This document shows, piece by piece, positions 39,908-47,658 of a DNA stretch of 64,000 bases. The position numbers and the translations under genes were made by a program. Under the pieces are notes generated by a model that did not search any database, was not told the origin of the DNA, and saw only the letters and a program-made list of their open reading frames with translations. Every line of letters starts with the position of its first letter. The first letter of the stretch is position 1. Origin of the DNA: Pseudomonas koreensis (GTDB taxonomy: Bacteria; Pseudomonadota; Gammaproteobacteria; Pseudomonadales; Pseudomonadaceae); contig NZ_JAAQYM010000008.1 of the NCBI RefSeq assembly GCF_012986595.1, positions 248,001 through 312,000 of the forward strand, written 5' to 3'.

Positions 39908-40434
39908 TTCTTTTCTCCAATCAGGCGCTGGCCGAGCAGCAGGGCAGTGGACGAATCACCGTTGAAGGCCATGGTCGCGGCACCGTGCAGCAACGGGGCG
40001 ACGTCTTCAGGGACGTCCGCGCGCCAGGTCATCACTTTCATCAGATTCAGGGAGGCTTCTGTGGCCTGGCCCATCGGGTTCTGCCATGCGTTGAATTCGG
40101 CCCAGTCGCCGCGCATTGTGACCACCATCAACAGCGGAAAGCCTGCGCAGACTTGCAGAGCGAGAGTGTTGATGCAGTTACCGACTCCGCTGGATTGCAT
40201 CAGGAGGGCACCACGCTCTCCACCAAGCCATGCGCCGGCGAGATAGCCGATGCCTTCTTCCTCGGTGGTGAGGACAACGGCCTTGATGTCCGGGTCCGCA
40301 TACGACATTCGGATCGCCGCCGAGTGGCCTGCATCCGGTACGAAGACCACGTGTTTGACGTCGTGGGCCTTGAGCACGCGGAACACGTCCTCTTGCCAAT
40401 TCTGTCCCACGGTGTGTTCAGCTTCTGTTGACAT
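39895..40434 (-). CDS. TPP-dependent decarboxylase, PYR-domain subunit
   Basis: 179 residues. The PYR domain shows VVFVPDAGHSAAIRM, TTEEEGIGYLAGAWLGGERG with the activating Glu, and LMQSSGVGNCINTL. This matches ComD-like alpha subunits of two-subunit sulfopyruvate decarboxylases. Forms the enzyme together with the 39311-39907 product. Starts the run of metabolic genes after a decayed aminotransferase. Confidence 0.85.
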   Translation of the reverse strand: MSTEAEHTVGQNWQEDVFRVLKAHDVKHVVFVPDAGHSAAIRMSYADPDIKAVVLTTEEEGIGYLAGAWLGGERGALLMQSSGVGNCINTLALQVCAGFPLLMVVTMRGDWAEFNAWQNPMGQATEASLNLMKVMTWRADVPEDVAPLLHGAATMAFNGDSSTALLLGQRLIGEKKWVK

Positions 40435-40609
40435 GCCAATCTCCCAAGCAGTGCTGCTTTTGTGTTTTCACCCATTCTGGGAGTGATGGAGGAGAAGGAC
40501 GACTACCGTTTTTGTCTTTGAGATATGCCCATTTTGTATAGCTAGGGGGGAATGCGTGGCCTGTTGGGCAACGGCGATAGCCACGCATTATGGGAAGGGA
40601 AATGATTAA

Positions 40610-40800
40610 CGCAGAGAGGGGCAGGACGTACGGAATCGCCTCGCGCCCCCTACGCAATGAAGCGTCATCCATAGCGTAGGCAATGCGAATGTAAGGGAAG
40701 GCCAAAAGTGTTTCCATGCACCACTGCCACATCCGCGTCGTCGAGCAGCGACTGCGCGACATCTTTGTCGGTGTGCAGTACTCGGCCGGTATCAAGAGGC
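40610..40800 (-). pseudogene. C-terminal remnant of an aspartate-aminotransferase-type enzyme, frameshifted
   Basis: Read leftward, one frame gives TDKDVAQSLLDDADVAVVHG then NTFGLP, the classical end region of class I aminotransferases (AVVPGSAFG). One base later the continuation YIRIAYAMDDASLRRG is in another frame, so a single-base frameshift divides it. The PLP-lysine part is missing. It must be inactive. It suggests the operon's 2-oxo acid once came from an amino acid. Confidence 0.75.
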
Positions 40801-40930
40801 CCGTCTTTGACTCAAGTCAGTTCAAGGATCTTGATCTGGATTGCAGGCATGGCCAAACCGGGAAAGGTAACCAAGGTTCATCAAGCGCATTCATCACAAG
40901 TAGCATCGGTATCCGCTATCCAGTGATTTT

Positions 40931-40961
40931 AAAAGGGCCCATGGATCATCATGGGCCCTTT
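40931..40961. terminator. Bidirectional terminator between permease and metabolic genes
   Basis: AAAGGGCCCATG-GATCAT-CATGGGCCCTTT, a 12-bp perfect stem with A and T on the outside. It ends the permease transcript at 40989 and may separate it from the downstream operon. Confidence 0.8.
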
Positions 40962-40988
40962 CAAAAAACCACGGTAATCGTCAGTGCC

Positions 40989-42365
40989 TCAGATCCTGGC
41001 AGCCTGCGATTTGATGAAGCCCCTCAGTCCGGTGCGTTCTTCGATCTCACCCGAGCCGCTGATGTAACCATAGCGGGACAGGTTGGGCATTAGCGTCGCT
41101 GCGATGAACGTGATGGTTACTACGGCCGCGACGTAGAAGAAGAAGTACTCCTCAATACCCTGCGACCGAAGCGACAAGGCGACGTATTCGGCGGTGCCAC
41201 CGAATGCCGCGTTGCCGACGGCATAAGGAAAGCCCACACCCAATGCACGTACCGCTGGCGGGAACAGTTCAGCTTTGACGATACCGGCAATCGGCGTGTA
41301 GAGCGACGCGATTGCCAGGCCGCCAAATACCAGCAGGAACGCTGTAAATGGACTGCTGACTGATTGCAGCGAATAGAGCAGAGGGATCACCAGTAGCATG
41401 GCCAACCCGGAAAACAACAACATATGGACCTTGATTCCGATTCGGTCGGCGAGCAGACCAAAGAGTGGCTGACAAAACATGAAACCGACCAGGGCGGCCG
41501 TCATGATGAAGCTCACCGTTTCCGCACTAAACCCCGCAGAGATCACCAGAAATTTCTGCATGTATGTGGTGAAGGTGTAGAAGTAAAGTGAACCGCCAAT
41601 GGTAAACGCGACCACCAGTGCCACTGCGCGTTTGTGTTTGAACATGCCACGTAGCGAGCCGGCATCTTTGCGGTTCATTTCTTTTTTTGTGGCGGTTTCA
41701 TGCATCGCGCGACGCAAATACACGACTACGATAGAACTAAAGGCGCCGATGAAAAAAGGAATTCTCCAGCCCCATTCCCGCAATTCCTCGCCGGTAAGGG
41801 TTTGTTGAAGTATGACCACGGTCATAAGGGCGAGGAGTTGGCCTGCGATGATGGTGAAGTACTGGAATGATCCATAGAAACAGCGACGCCCAGGTGTCGC
41901 GATTTCACTGATGTAGGTGGCGCCGGTGCCGTACTCCGCGCCCACTGACAGACCCTGAATCAGCCTGGCAACGACAAGCAAAACTGGCGCCGCCACACCG
42001 ATGGTTTCATAGGTCGGCATGACGGCAATCAACAAGGAACCGGCGCACATCATGAACACCGAGATAATCATCGATACCTTGCGGCCGCGGGTATCAGCAA
42101 TCCAGCCAAAAATCCAACCGCCGAGCGGCCGCATGAAAAAGCCGACGGCGAAGACGCCGGCGGTTGCGAGCAACTGACTGGTGGTGTCGCCTTTGGGGAA
42201 AAACGAGCTCGCAAAATAGATGGCGGTATAGGCGTAAATGAAAAAGTCGTACCACTCCACCAGATTGCCCGAGCAGGCACCCATGATGGCTCTGACACGA
42301 TTCGGACTTTTCATCTGATCGGACTTTTCAGTGTGGCGTGTTGAGTCGCTGGTTGATGCAGACAT
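40989..42365 (-). CDS. MHS-family permease, KgtP-like
   Basis: 458 residues from ATG at 42365 with AGGGTG upstream. Twelve transmembrane helices. The opening CSGNLVEWYDFFIYAYTAIY and the loop GWIADTRGRK are diagnostic of metabolite:H+ symporters, of which alpha-ketoglutarate permease KgtP is the nearest by look. It should import a 2-oxo or dicarboxylic acid, which fits the TPP decarboxylase below. Transcribed away from the LysR gene. Confidence 0.88.
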   Translation of the reverse strand: MSASTSDSTRHTEKSDQMKSPNRVRAIMGACSGNLVEWYDFFIYAYTAIYFASSFFPKGDTTSQLLATAGVFAVGFFMRPLGGWIFGWIADTRGRKVSMIISVFMMCAGSLLIAVMPTYETIGVAAPVLLVVARLIQGLSVGAEYGTGATYISEIATPGRRCFYGSFQYFTIIAGQLLALMTVVILQQTLTGEELREWGWRIPFFIGAFSSIVVVYLRRAMHETATKKEMNRKDAGSLRGMFKHKRAVALVVAFTIGGSLYFYTFTTYMQKFLVISAGFSAETVSFIMTAALVGFMFCQPLFGLLADRIGIKVHMLLFSGLAMLLVIPLLYSLQSVSSPFTAFLLVFGGLAIASLYTPIAGIVKAELFPPAVRALGVGFPYAVGNAAFGGTAEYVALSLRSQGIEEYFFFYVAAVVTITFIAATLMPNLSRYGYISGSGEIEERTGLRGFIKSQAARI

Positions 42366-42870
42366 TTTGTTCACCCTTGTTTCAAGGCGAGACGATACGA
42401 GGCCCACGCTGATGCGTGTCCGACGTTGCTAGCTCGATGTGTTGATGTGCTTAACGCAAGTGCTGTGACCCTTCGACGACCAAGGCACATGAAGCGGGGG
42501 GGCGTATATGAGAGGTCAGCTGTTCGCTGACTGTATAAGGCGGGTCGGTCAGGTAACGGGAAAGGTAGTAAATCATGGCGGCAAGCCCTCGAATCTTATT
42601 CTTGTAGTCAGTCGATCGCTCTTGGCGTCGACGTTGATTGCACGCTACCGCAGAGTGACGAGGGTAATAAGCCGTCAGCCAGGTCTAACTGATATACCGA
42701 AATTCTATAGCTTGTCTTGCAGCCCCTGCGGGCTGGGGGATACAGCCGGCTATAAAGCCATTAGGTCCCATGCGACGCGGGCCCTGTGGCATTTCAGGAA
42801 ACGCTAATGCGTTTACACTCATACTACTTCGACGCATTTCGCGCCGAGCCCGACTTTGACTGGCCTGGTA
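42366..42870. other. Divergent promoter region of permease and LysR genes
   Basis: No gene seen in about 500 bp. It should hold both promoters and the LysR binding sites. Confidence 0.5.
42694..42708. promoter_or_regulatory. Possible LysR-type binding site
   Basis: ATACCGAAATTCTAT, an interrupted dyad of the T-N11-A kind. Short and unverified; placed between divergent LysR and permease genes. Confidence 0.3.
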
Positions 42871-43794
42871 ATGGATGTCGTTCAACTCAAAACCTTGATT
42901 CATGTGGCCGAGCTAGGCAGTCTCAGCAAGGCCTCAGACCGGCTTCACATCGCACAACCGGCACTCAGCCGACAAATTCGAATGCTGGAAAAAGAACTCG
43001 GCACCTACCTGTTTGATCGACATGGACGAGGCATGGAGATTACCGATGCTGGTCGCGAGGTGCTGGCGCATGCCACTCGAATCATGGAAGAAATGGAATC
43101 CATTCGAAGTTCAGTGGTGGGCGGAAAGACCTCTTTTCGGGGAACGGTCGTCATCGGTACGACGCCGACGGTAGCGGAAATTGTCACCGTTCCTTTAGTG
43201 CGCAAAATCAAAGAGGCGCATCCGAATCTTGCCGTCAGGTTTTCCTCGGCCTTCAGCGGTTATCTGCTGGATTGGGTTCAGCGTGGCGAATTGGAACTGG
43301 CGATTTCTTACGATCCCCAACCCCTGCATACGCTGCGTATCGTGCCGGTGATGATGGAAAACTTGCTGCTGGTCGGACCTGCCAGTGCCAAGCTGCGCCT
43401 GGATGTGCCGGTGTCATTCGAGTCTTTGGCCGAGCAGCAGTTGGTGTTGCCAAGCGCCCGCCACAGTCTTCGCGTGATTCTGGATAATTGTGCGCGAGAA
43501 GTCGGCATCAAGCTCAAAACCAGCGTTGAAGCTGACTCCTTCGGCGCGATGATTGACCTGGTTCGTAATGGCTTCGGTTTGACAGCTTTGCCACTGGCAT
43601 CGATTTACGCCCAAATCGAAGCTGGTGTGCTCAGTGCCGCCCCCTTGGTTGACCCTATTCCCATGCGCAAACTTGTTCAGGTTTTTCCTGCCGACAGGCG
43701 TGTCAGTCCGGCTGCCAAATTCGTCGGGGATGCCTTCATCGAAATTGCTGCCGACCTGGTCAATCGTAAGATTTGGGCTGGGCACATGCTTTGA
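42871..43794 (+). CDS. LysR-family regulator of the island
   Basis: 307 residues from ATG at 42871. The N-terminal winged helix (LKTLIHVAELGSLSKASDRL, HIAQPALSRQIRMLE) is classical, followed by a co-inducer domain of the Nac/CynR type (GTVVIGTTPTVAEIVTVPLV). Divergent from the KgtP-like permease, it probably senses the imported acid or its CoA product and activates the leftward operon. Confidence 0.92.
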   Translation: MDVVQLKTLIHVAELGSLSKASDRLHIAQPALSRQIRMLEKELGTYLFDRHGRGMEITDAGREVLAHATRIMEEMESIRSSVVGGKTSFRGTVVIGTTPTVAEIVTVPLVRKIKEAHPNLAVRFSSAFSGYLLDWVQRGELELAISYDPQPLHTLRIVPVMMENLLLVGPASAKLRLDVPVSFESLAEQQLVLPSARHSLRVILDNCAREVGIKLKTSVEADSFGAMIDLVRNGFGLTALPLASIYAQIEAGVLSAAPLVDPIPMRKLVQVFPADRRVSPAAKFVGDAFIEIAADLVNRKIWAGHML

Positions 43795-43815
43795 GCCAAC
43801 GGATTCGTTGGCCAG

Positions 43816-45048
43816 GTGAATCGTTCGTTTAAACGTAATTGCTCAGCACTCACGCTATCCGCCTTTCTCACCACTGATGACATTGTCTTGAATCAACAAA
43901 CACGACTGCCTGGCGTATTCGGCATTTTCATTTTGGGGATGCTGCAGGTTCTGGTCTGGGGAGGCTCGTTCTTCCTGATGGCCGTCATGGCCGACTCGAT
44001 CATGAAAGAAACCGGCTGGGCCAGCCAATGGGTGTATGGCGCACTGTCTCTGAGCATTCTGGTTTCCGCGATGCTGGCGCCGTTGACCAGCCGGCTTATT
44101 GCCCAGTATGGCGGTCGCCCTATTCTGGCCAGTAGCGGTCTGGGCGTCGCCATCGGGTTGTTTCTGATGGCCAGTTCGACCTCGTTGCCGATGTTTTTTT
44201 TGTCTTGGGCTGTAATAGGTGTCGGTATGGCGCTGGGGTTGTATGAAGCGCTATTCGCCGCTTTAGGCTCTCTCTATGGGGAGCGAGCGGGCAGTGCGAT
44301 TACGGGTATCACGCTTGTGTCCGGTTTTGCTACAACACTGTCATGGCCCGCGGTTGCGCTGGTCATCGAACACGTTGGTTGGCGCACGACGTGCGTGGCT
44401 TATGGAGTGTTATTGGTCATTGTCGTGGCGCCGCTTTATCTCTGGGTTCTGGCGAGGGGCACGGGACCACTCATAAAAAGTCAGGTAGCGGGTGGCGAAA
44501 GTTTCTCAATCGACCGGCGGATCTACTTGTTGCTTACGCTGATTTTTGCTTTGGGTGCAGTGATCATGACGGCGATGTCGGTCCAGCTGATTTCATTGTT
44601 GCAGGGGCAGGGTTACTCGCTTGCAGCCGCCGTTGGACTGAGCGCATTGCTGGGGCCGAGCCAGGTAGGATCACGTGTTCTACAGGTGTTTTCGCGTACG
44701 CGACACCCGATCTGGACGACGTTGATCTCCGTGATATTCGTGGCAATTGGTCTGCTGATTGTGACCATCGCACCGGCAATGACTGCCATGGGGCTGGTGA
44801 TCTATGGCGCGGGTAATGGTTTGCGGGCGATCGTTCGAGGACTGCTGCCATTGGCCCTCATGTCGCCTACCCATTATGTTTTGCTGATGGGGCGCATGGC
44901 TCGGCCTTCGCTCATAGGACAAGCCTTGACCCCCCTTGCAGGCGGTTACCTGTTGCAGGCCTGGGGCGCTGGCGGTGTGCTTGCGGGACTGAGTGTGCTT
45001 GCCGTATTGAACGTGCTCTTGGTATTGCTGCTCATTCGACTGGTATGA
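43816..45048 (+). CDS. MFS transporter
   Basis: 410 residues from GTG at 43816; a TTG at about 43888 would remove a non-typical leader and is possible. Twelve predicted helices (VFGIFILGMLQVLVWGGSFF onward), with few charged loops. Related by look to MFS exporters of the YfcJ/NarK-like mixed group; substrate unknown. Same direction as the LysR gene after 21 bp, so likely co-transcribed. Confidence 0.85.
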   Translation: MNRSFKRNCSALTLSAFLTTDDIVLNQQTRLPGVFGIFILGMLQVLVWGGSFFLMAVMADSIMKETGWASQWVYGALSLSILVSAMLAPLTSRLIAQYGGRPILASSGLGVAIGLFLMASSTSLPMFFLSWAVIGVGMALGLYEALFAALGSLYGERAGSAITGITLVSGFATTLSWPAVALVIEHVGWRTTCVAYGVLLVIVVAPLYLWVLARGTGPLIKSQVAGGESFSIDRRIYLLLTLIFALGAVIMTAMSVQLISLLQGQGYSLAAAVGLSALLGPSQVGSRVLQVFSRTRHPIWTTLISVIFVAIGLLIVTIAPAMTAMGLVIYGAGNGLRAIVRGLLPLALMSPTHYVLLMGRMARPSLIGQALTPLAGGYLLQAWGAGGVLAGLSVLAVLNVLLVLLLIRLV

Positions 45049-45168
45049 AAAAGAACGGCTCTGATTGCCATCCTTCCTGAGGATCCCGGCCGGCATCATT
45101 GGCGGTCAGCGACTCGAGTTCTTTATGGTGATTTTGGCGATGAAACGGACTCCCCCTACTTTTCCCCC

Positions 45169-45192
45169 CCCACAAAAACGCCGGCTCTTGAT
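45169..45192. repeat. Island subterminal repeat, right copy
   Basis: CCCCCACAAAAACGCCGGCT plus CTTG; 21 of 24 positions match 31966-31989 in the same orientation. Confidence 0.55.
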
Positions 45193-45303
45193 GGACGTTA
45201 CTGGACTCACTTAGAGCAGAACACCGCTGGAGCTCAAGTAAATACTCGCTTGGAAAAATCCAGAGCAGAATTTTCGAAGCTATCAAGAAGTGTAAAAAAG
45301 AAG

Positions 45304-45349
45304 ATGGGGTGCTAGGGGGCGAGTGTTCGAATCACTCCGTCCCGACCAT
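45304..45349 (+). repeat. Attachment site copy 3: 3' half of tRNA-Pro(GGG)
   Basis: 46 bp matching copies 1 and 2 with one mismatch (G for T next to the T arm) and different flanks. The changed base and the native-looking terminator behind it suggest this is the original chromosomal side of the integration site. Confidence 0.85.
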
Positions 45350-45373
45350 TATTCCTGAGAAAATCAGACACTT

Positions 45374-45400
45374 AAGCCGATCAGCTGGATCGGCTTTTTT
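45374..45400 (+). terminator. Terminator after attachment copy 3
   Basis: AAGCCGATC-AGCTG-GATCGGCTT followed by TTTT. Probably the terminator of the ancestral tRNA-Pro gene. Confidence 0.85.
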
Positions 45401-45436
45401 GTGCCTGCGCAAAACCCGCGCAAAAAAGGTTGCTGG

Positions 45437-46099
45437 ATGAAAAGTTTGGATCACTTGATAGACAAGCGGGATCCAGCGCTGCCCATCATTGAAAAAATGC
45501 TGGAGGAAGCCGTACTCAACTTTCAGTTACTTCCTCCCTCCGCCGAAAATGGCAGAGTTCTTTCAGGTCTTCAGGTCACGACTAAATCGACTTTGGGTGC
45601 GATTGCCTTCGAAACGGGTGGGCTGCTGATTGATCACGGCTGGTTACGTGTGCTCGGCTCCGGGCATCAGCAATTACCGCGAAATCTTCTGGATTGGAAT
45701 AACGGCCGTGCTGATGCCTTTTTGTTGGTTGCCGACGATGCAGCTGGAGGTTTCTTTGCTCTCGATGGCGGTGGTTTGGGTGAAGAAGTTGGGGCGATGT
45801 ATTACTGGGCGCCTGACACGCTGTTGTGGGAGCCATTGCACATTGCTTACACCGACTTTCTGGGTTGGGCGTTGAGCGATCGGCTCGCGACCTTCTACGA
45901 CGGTTTGCGCTGGAACGGCTGGATTCGCGACCTGCAGGCGCTGGAAGCGGGTCAGTGCTTTTCGTTTTTCCCGTTTCTCTGGGCTCGGGAAGGCTCAGTC
46001 GAAAAGAGTCGCCGTACGGCGATTGATGTTAGCGAACAGTTCGAAATGAATGTCGAGTTGGCACGCAAGCTCGGCAATGGTTCTGCGCAGCCAATCTGA
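45437..46099 (+). CDS. DUF2625 family protein
   Basis: 220 residues from ATG at 45437. Conserved stretches WLRVLGSGHQQLPRNLLDWN, GGGLGEEVGAMYYWAPDTL and CFSFFPFLWA match DUF2625 proteins, of unknown function. First chromosomal gene right of the integration site. Confidence 0.85.
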   Translation: MKSLDHLIDKRDPALPIIEKMLEEAVLNFQLLPPSAENGRVLSGLQVTTKSTLGAIAFETGGLLIDHGWLRVLGSGHQQLPRNLLDWNNGRADAFLLVADDAAGGFFALDGGGLGEEVGAMYYWAPDTLLWEPLHIAYTDFLGWALSDRLATFYDGLRWNGWIRDLQALEAGQCFSFFPFLWAREGSVEKSRRTAIDVSEQFEMNVELARKLGNGSAQPI

Positions 46100-46197
46100 T
46101 GTCGGGTTGATACTCTGCCTGCCAGGACTGAAGATGCTCGCTTAGATACACGAATGAAGTGCAGGCCACATCTTTTCCGTCATTGGTTCATACGAAA

Positions 46198-46542
46198 ATG
46201 GATAAGTTATCTCGCTTGAACTCGCTTTTGATTCAGCACAATGCGGTCGTTTCGCTGAATATCGAAATTCAAGACTTCAAGTACAATCTGGCCTTGACGA
46301 TGTCGTCGCTCGCTGACGCAGCAGAAAGCGCTATCACTATAAATTTTCAGGATGTCAGTGCGCTTGATCTAAGTGGCTTTGGCGGCGGGTTGACTCAATT
46401 CATGGAGCTCGTCGTTACCCGAATCGATCGTGGGCTCGACAGGATCAGATATGAATTAAAAGACGTAGAGGGCGAGAAAATATCGTTCTACTTCTTTACC
46501 TTCAGTGAGCCTATTCATTCGGAGCAATCTTGCGGGTTTTGA
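46198..46542 (+). CDS. Hypothetical protein
   Basis: 114 residues from ATG at 46198. Mixed alpha/beta, with AITINFQDVSALDLSGFGGG and a terminal aromatic run ISFYFFTFSEP. Similar in look to small immunity-like or inter-protein contact domains, but I assign no family. Confidence 0.6.
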   Translation: MDKLSRLNSLLIQHNAVVSLNIEIQDFKYNLALTMSSLADAAESAITINFQDVSALDLSGFGGGLTQFMELVVTRIDRGLDRIRYELKDVEGEKISFYFFTFSEPIHSEQSCGF

Positions 46543-46641
46543 TTGATCGCACTTTCAGTGCGCTCGCCCCTGAAGCGCCATTAAATATTGGTCGTCGGGT
46601 GCCGATACTCCGTTATCTAAATTCCGATCGAGCGAAGGCGC

Positions 46642-47061
46642 ATGGAAATCAGCAATACCAGTAGTGAATATCAAAAGCCCAAAAATCTCGCAGGGCTGGG
46701 CCGTCGTTGGGGTGGGCAGATCATCGATACGTTGATCACCTACTTTTTTATCCTCTTCATAGGCCGGCTGGCGGAGTTTATTGGTTTGCCACCAAATGTT
46801 GTGGCTGTCCTGGCTTTTGGTGCGGGTGTGTCGTATTACCTGTTTTCTGATGCAATGCCCAACGGGCAAAGCCTGGGTAAAAAACTGCTGGGGATGTCGG
46901 TGATTGATGAGCGAAGCTACTTGAGTTGCAATCTGTATCAATCGTTCATACGCAATATCACAACGCCGTTTCTGAATATTCTCGACTGGATATTCATTTT
47001 CTTTGGCTCGCGCAAACGCCTGGGCGACATGCTGGCTTCGACCATTGTGATTCGTGTTTAG
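46642..47061 (+). CDS. RDD family membrane protein
   Basis: 139 residues. N-terminal LGRRWGGQIIDTLITYFFIL and later NGQSLGKKLLGMSVID match the RDD family, with three helices. Some members act in ion or proton exchange; role here unknown. Confidence 0.85.
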   Translation: MEISNTSSEYQKPKNLAGLGRRWGGQIIDTLITYFFILFIGRLAEFIGLPPNVVAVLAFGAGVSYYLFSDAMPNGQSLGKKLLGMSVIDERSYLSCNLYQSFIRNITTPFLNILDWIFIFFGSRKRLGDMLASTIVIRV

Positions 47062-47151
47062 GTGAGGCTTATCACCCGCTCGTCTGGCCGATGCTGTGGA
47101 TTGGCCAGACGAGCAGGTGAGTCAAATGAGCTGGTGGCGGTCGCGCAAGTA

Positions 47152-47412
47152 TTATTGTTTCGAGCCTTGCTGAATGTCCTCCGAGTCGCTGGAGGTTGCG
47201 GCGTCTTTCTGCGTTTCTTGCGGTTCGGCGCCGGAGTTTGAGCCTGACGCTTCTTCGCCTTTTTTATTGGCTTTTTCCTCGTTGGACTCGGAGCTTTGCG
47301 CCTGCTTTGTGCCGGATGAGGCCGCCGGTGTTGCTGCCGAACTGGTCTGCGTGAAGAGCGAGCCAGTCAACAGCAGGCTTGCGAGCGTCAGGGTTGTAAG
47401 CGACTTGTTCAT
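47152..47412 (-). CDS. Small exported low-complexity protein
   Basis: 86 residues from ATG at 47412. Signal peptide (KSLTTLTLASLLLTGSLFTQ, then TSSAA), then a Ser/Glu/Gly/Lys-rich disordered mature part with no cysteine. Family not recognised. Confidence 0.6.
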   Translation of the reverse strand: MNKSLTTLTLASLLLTGSLFTQTSSAATPAASSGTKQAQSSESNEEKANKKGEEASGSNSGAEPQETQKDAATSSDSEDIQQGSKQ

Positions 47413-47496
47413 GATCTGAGTCTTCCTCGCGATGGGGGTAAACCATTGGAGGCAGGAACTCACACCAAGGTGCTGGCCGTTGGACGAGCGGTAGAG

Positions 47497-47658
47497 TCAT
47501 ATATACCCGGCCCAATGTGAAAGTAGAAGGATTTCTACAAAGCCGACCACCAACATGACCGCGACAAAACGGCGCGAAAACACACGATTGCTGCGCCGCC
47601 TCGATCTGAAGTCATCGTAAGCCGAGAGCGCTACCAAAAAATCAAAAAGCTCGCTCAT
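47497..47658 (-). CDS. 53-residue membrane protein coupled to rtcR
   Basis: ATG at 47658 overlaps the rtcR stop as ATGA. A charged N-terminal part (ALSAYDDFRSRRRSNRVFSR) is followed by one transmembrane helix (FVAVMLVVGFVEILLLSHWA). Overlap with rtcR suggests joint translation. Function unknown and not a standard part of rtc loci as I know them. Confidence 0.55.
   Translation of the reverse strand: MSELFDFLVALSAYDDFRSRRRSNRVFSRRFVAVMLVVGFVEILLLSHWAGYI

Larger units (their letters stand above)
45049..45436. other. Right end of the island and native tRNA flank
   Basis: No gene seen. Holds the right subterminal repeat (45169-45192), attachment copy 3 (45304-45349) and the terminator that presumably belonged to the original tRNA-Pro gene. 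Confidence 0.6.

Noticed and set aside
40418..40795. 125-residue reverse ORF as a functional gene
   Set aside because: Its useful part is the frameshifted end of an aminotransferase; the rest is upstream noncoding sequence.
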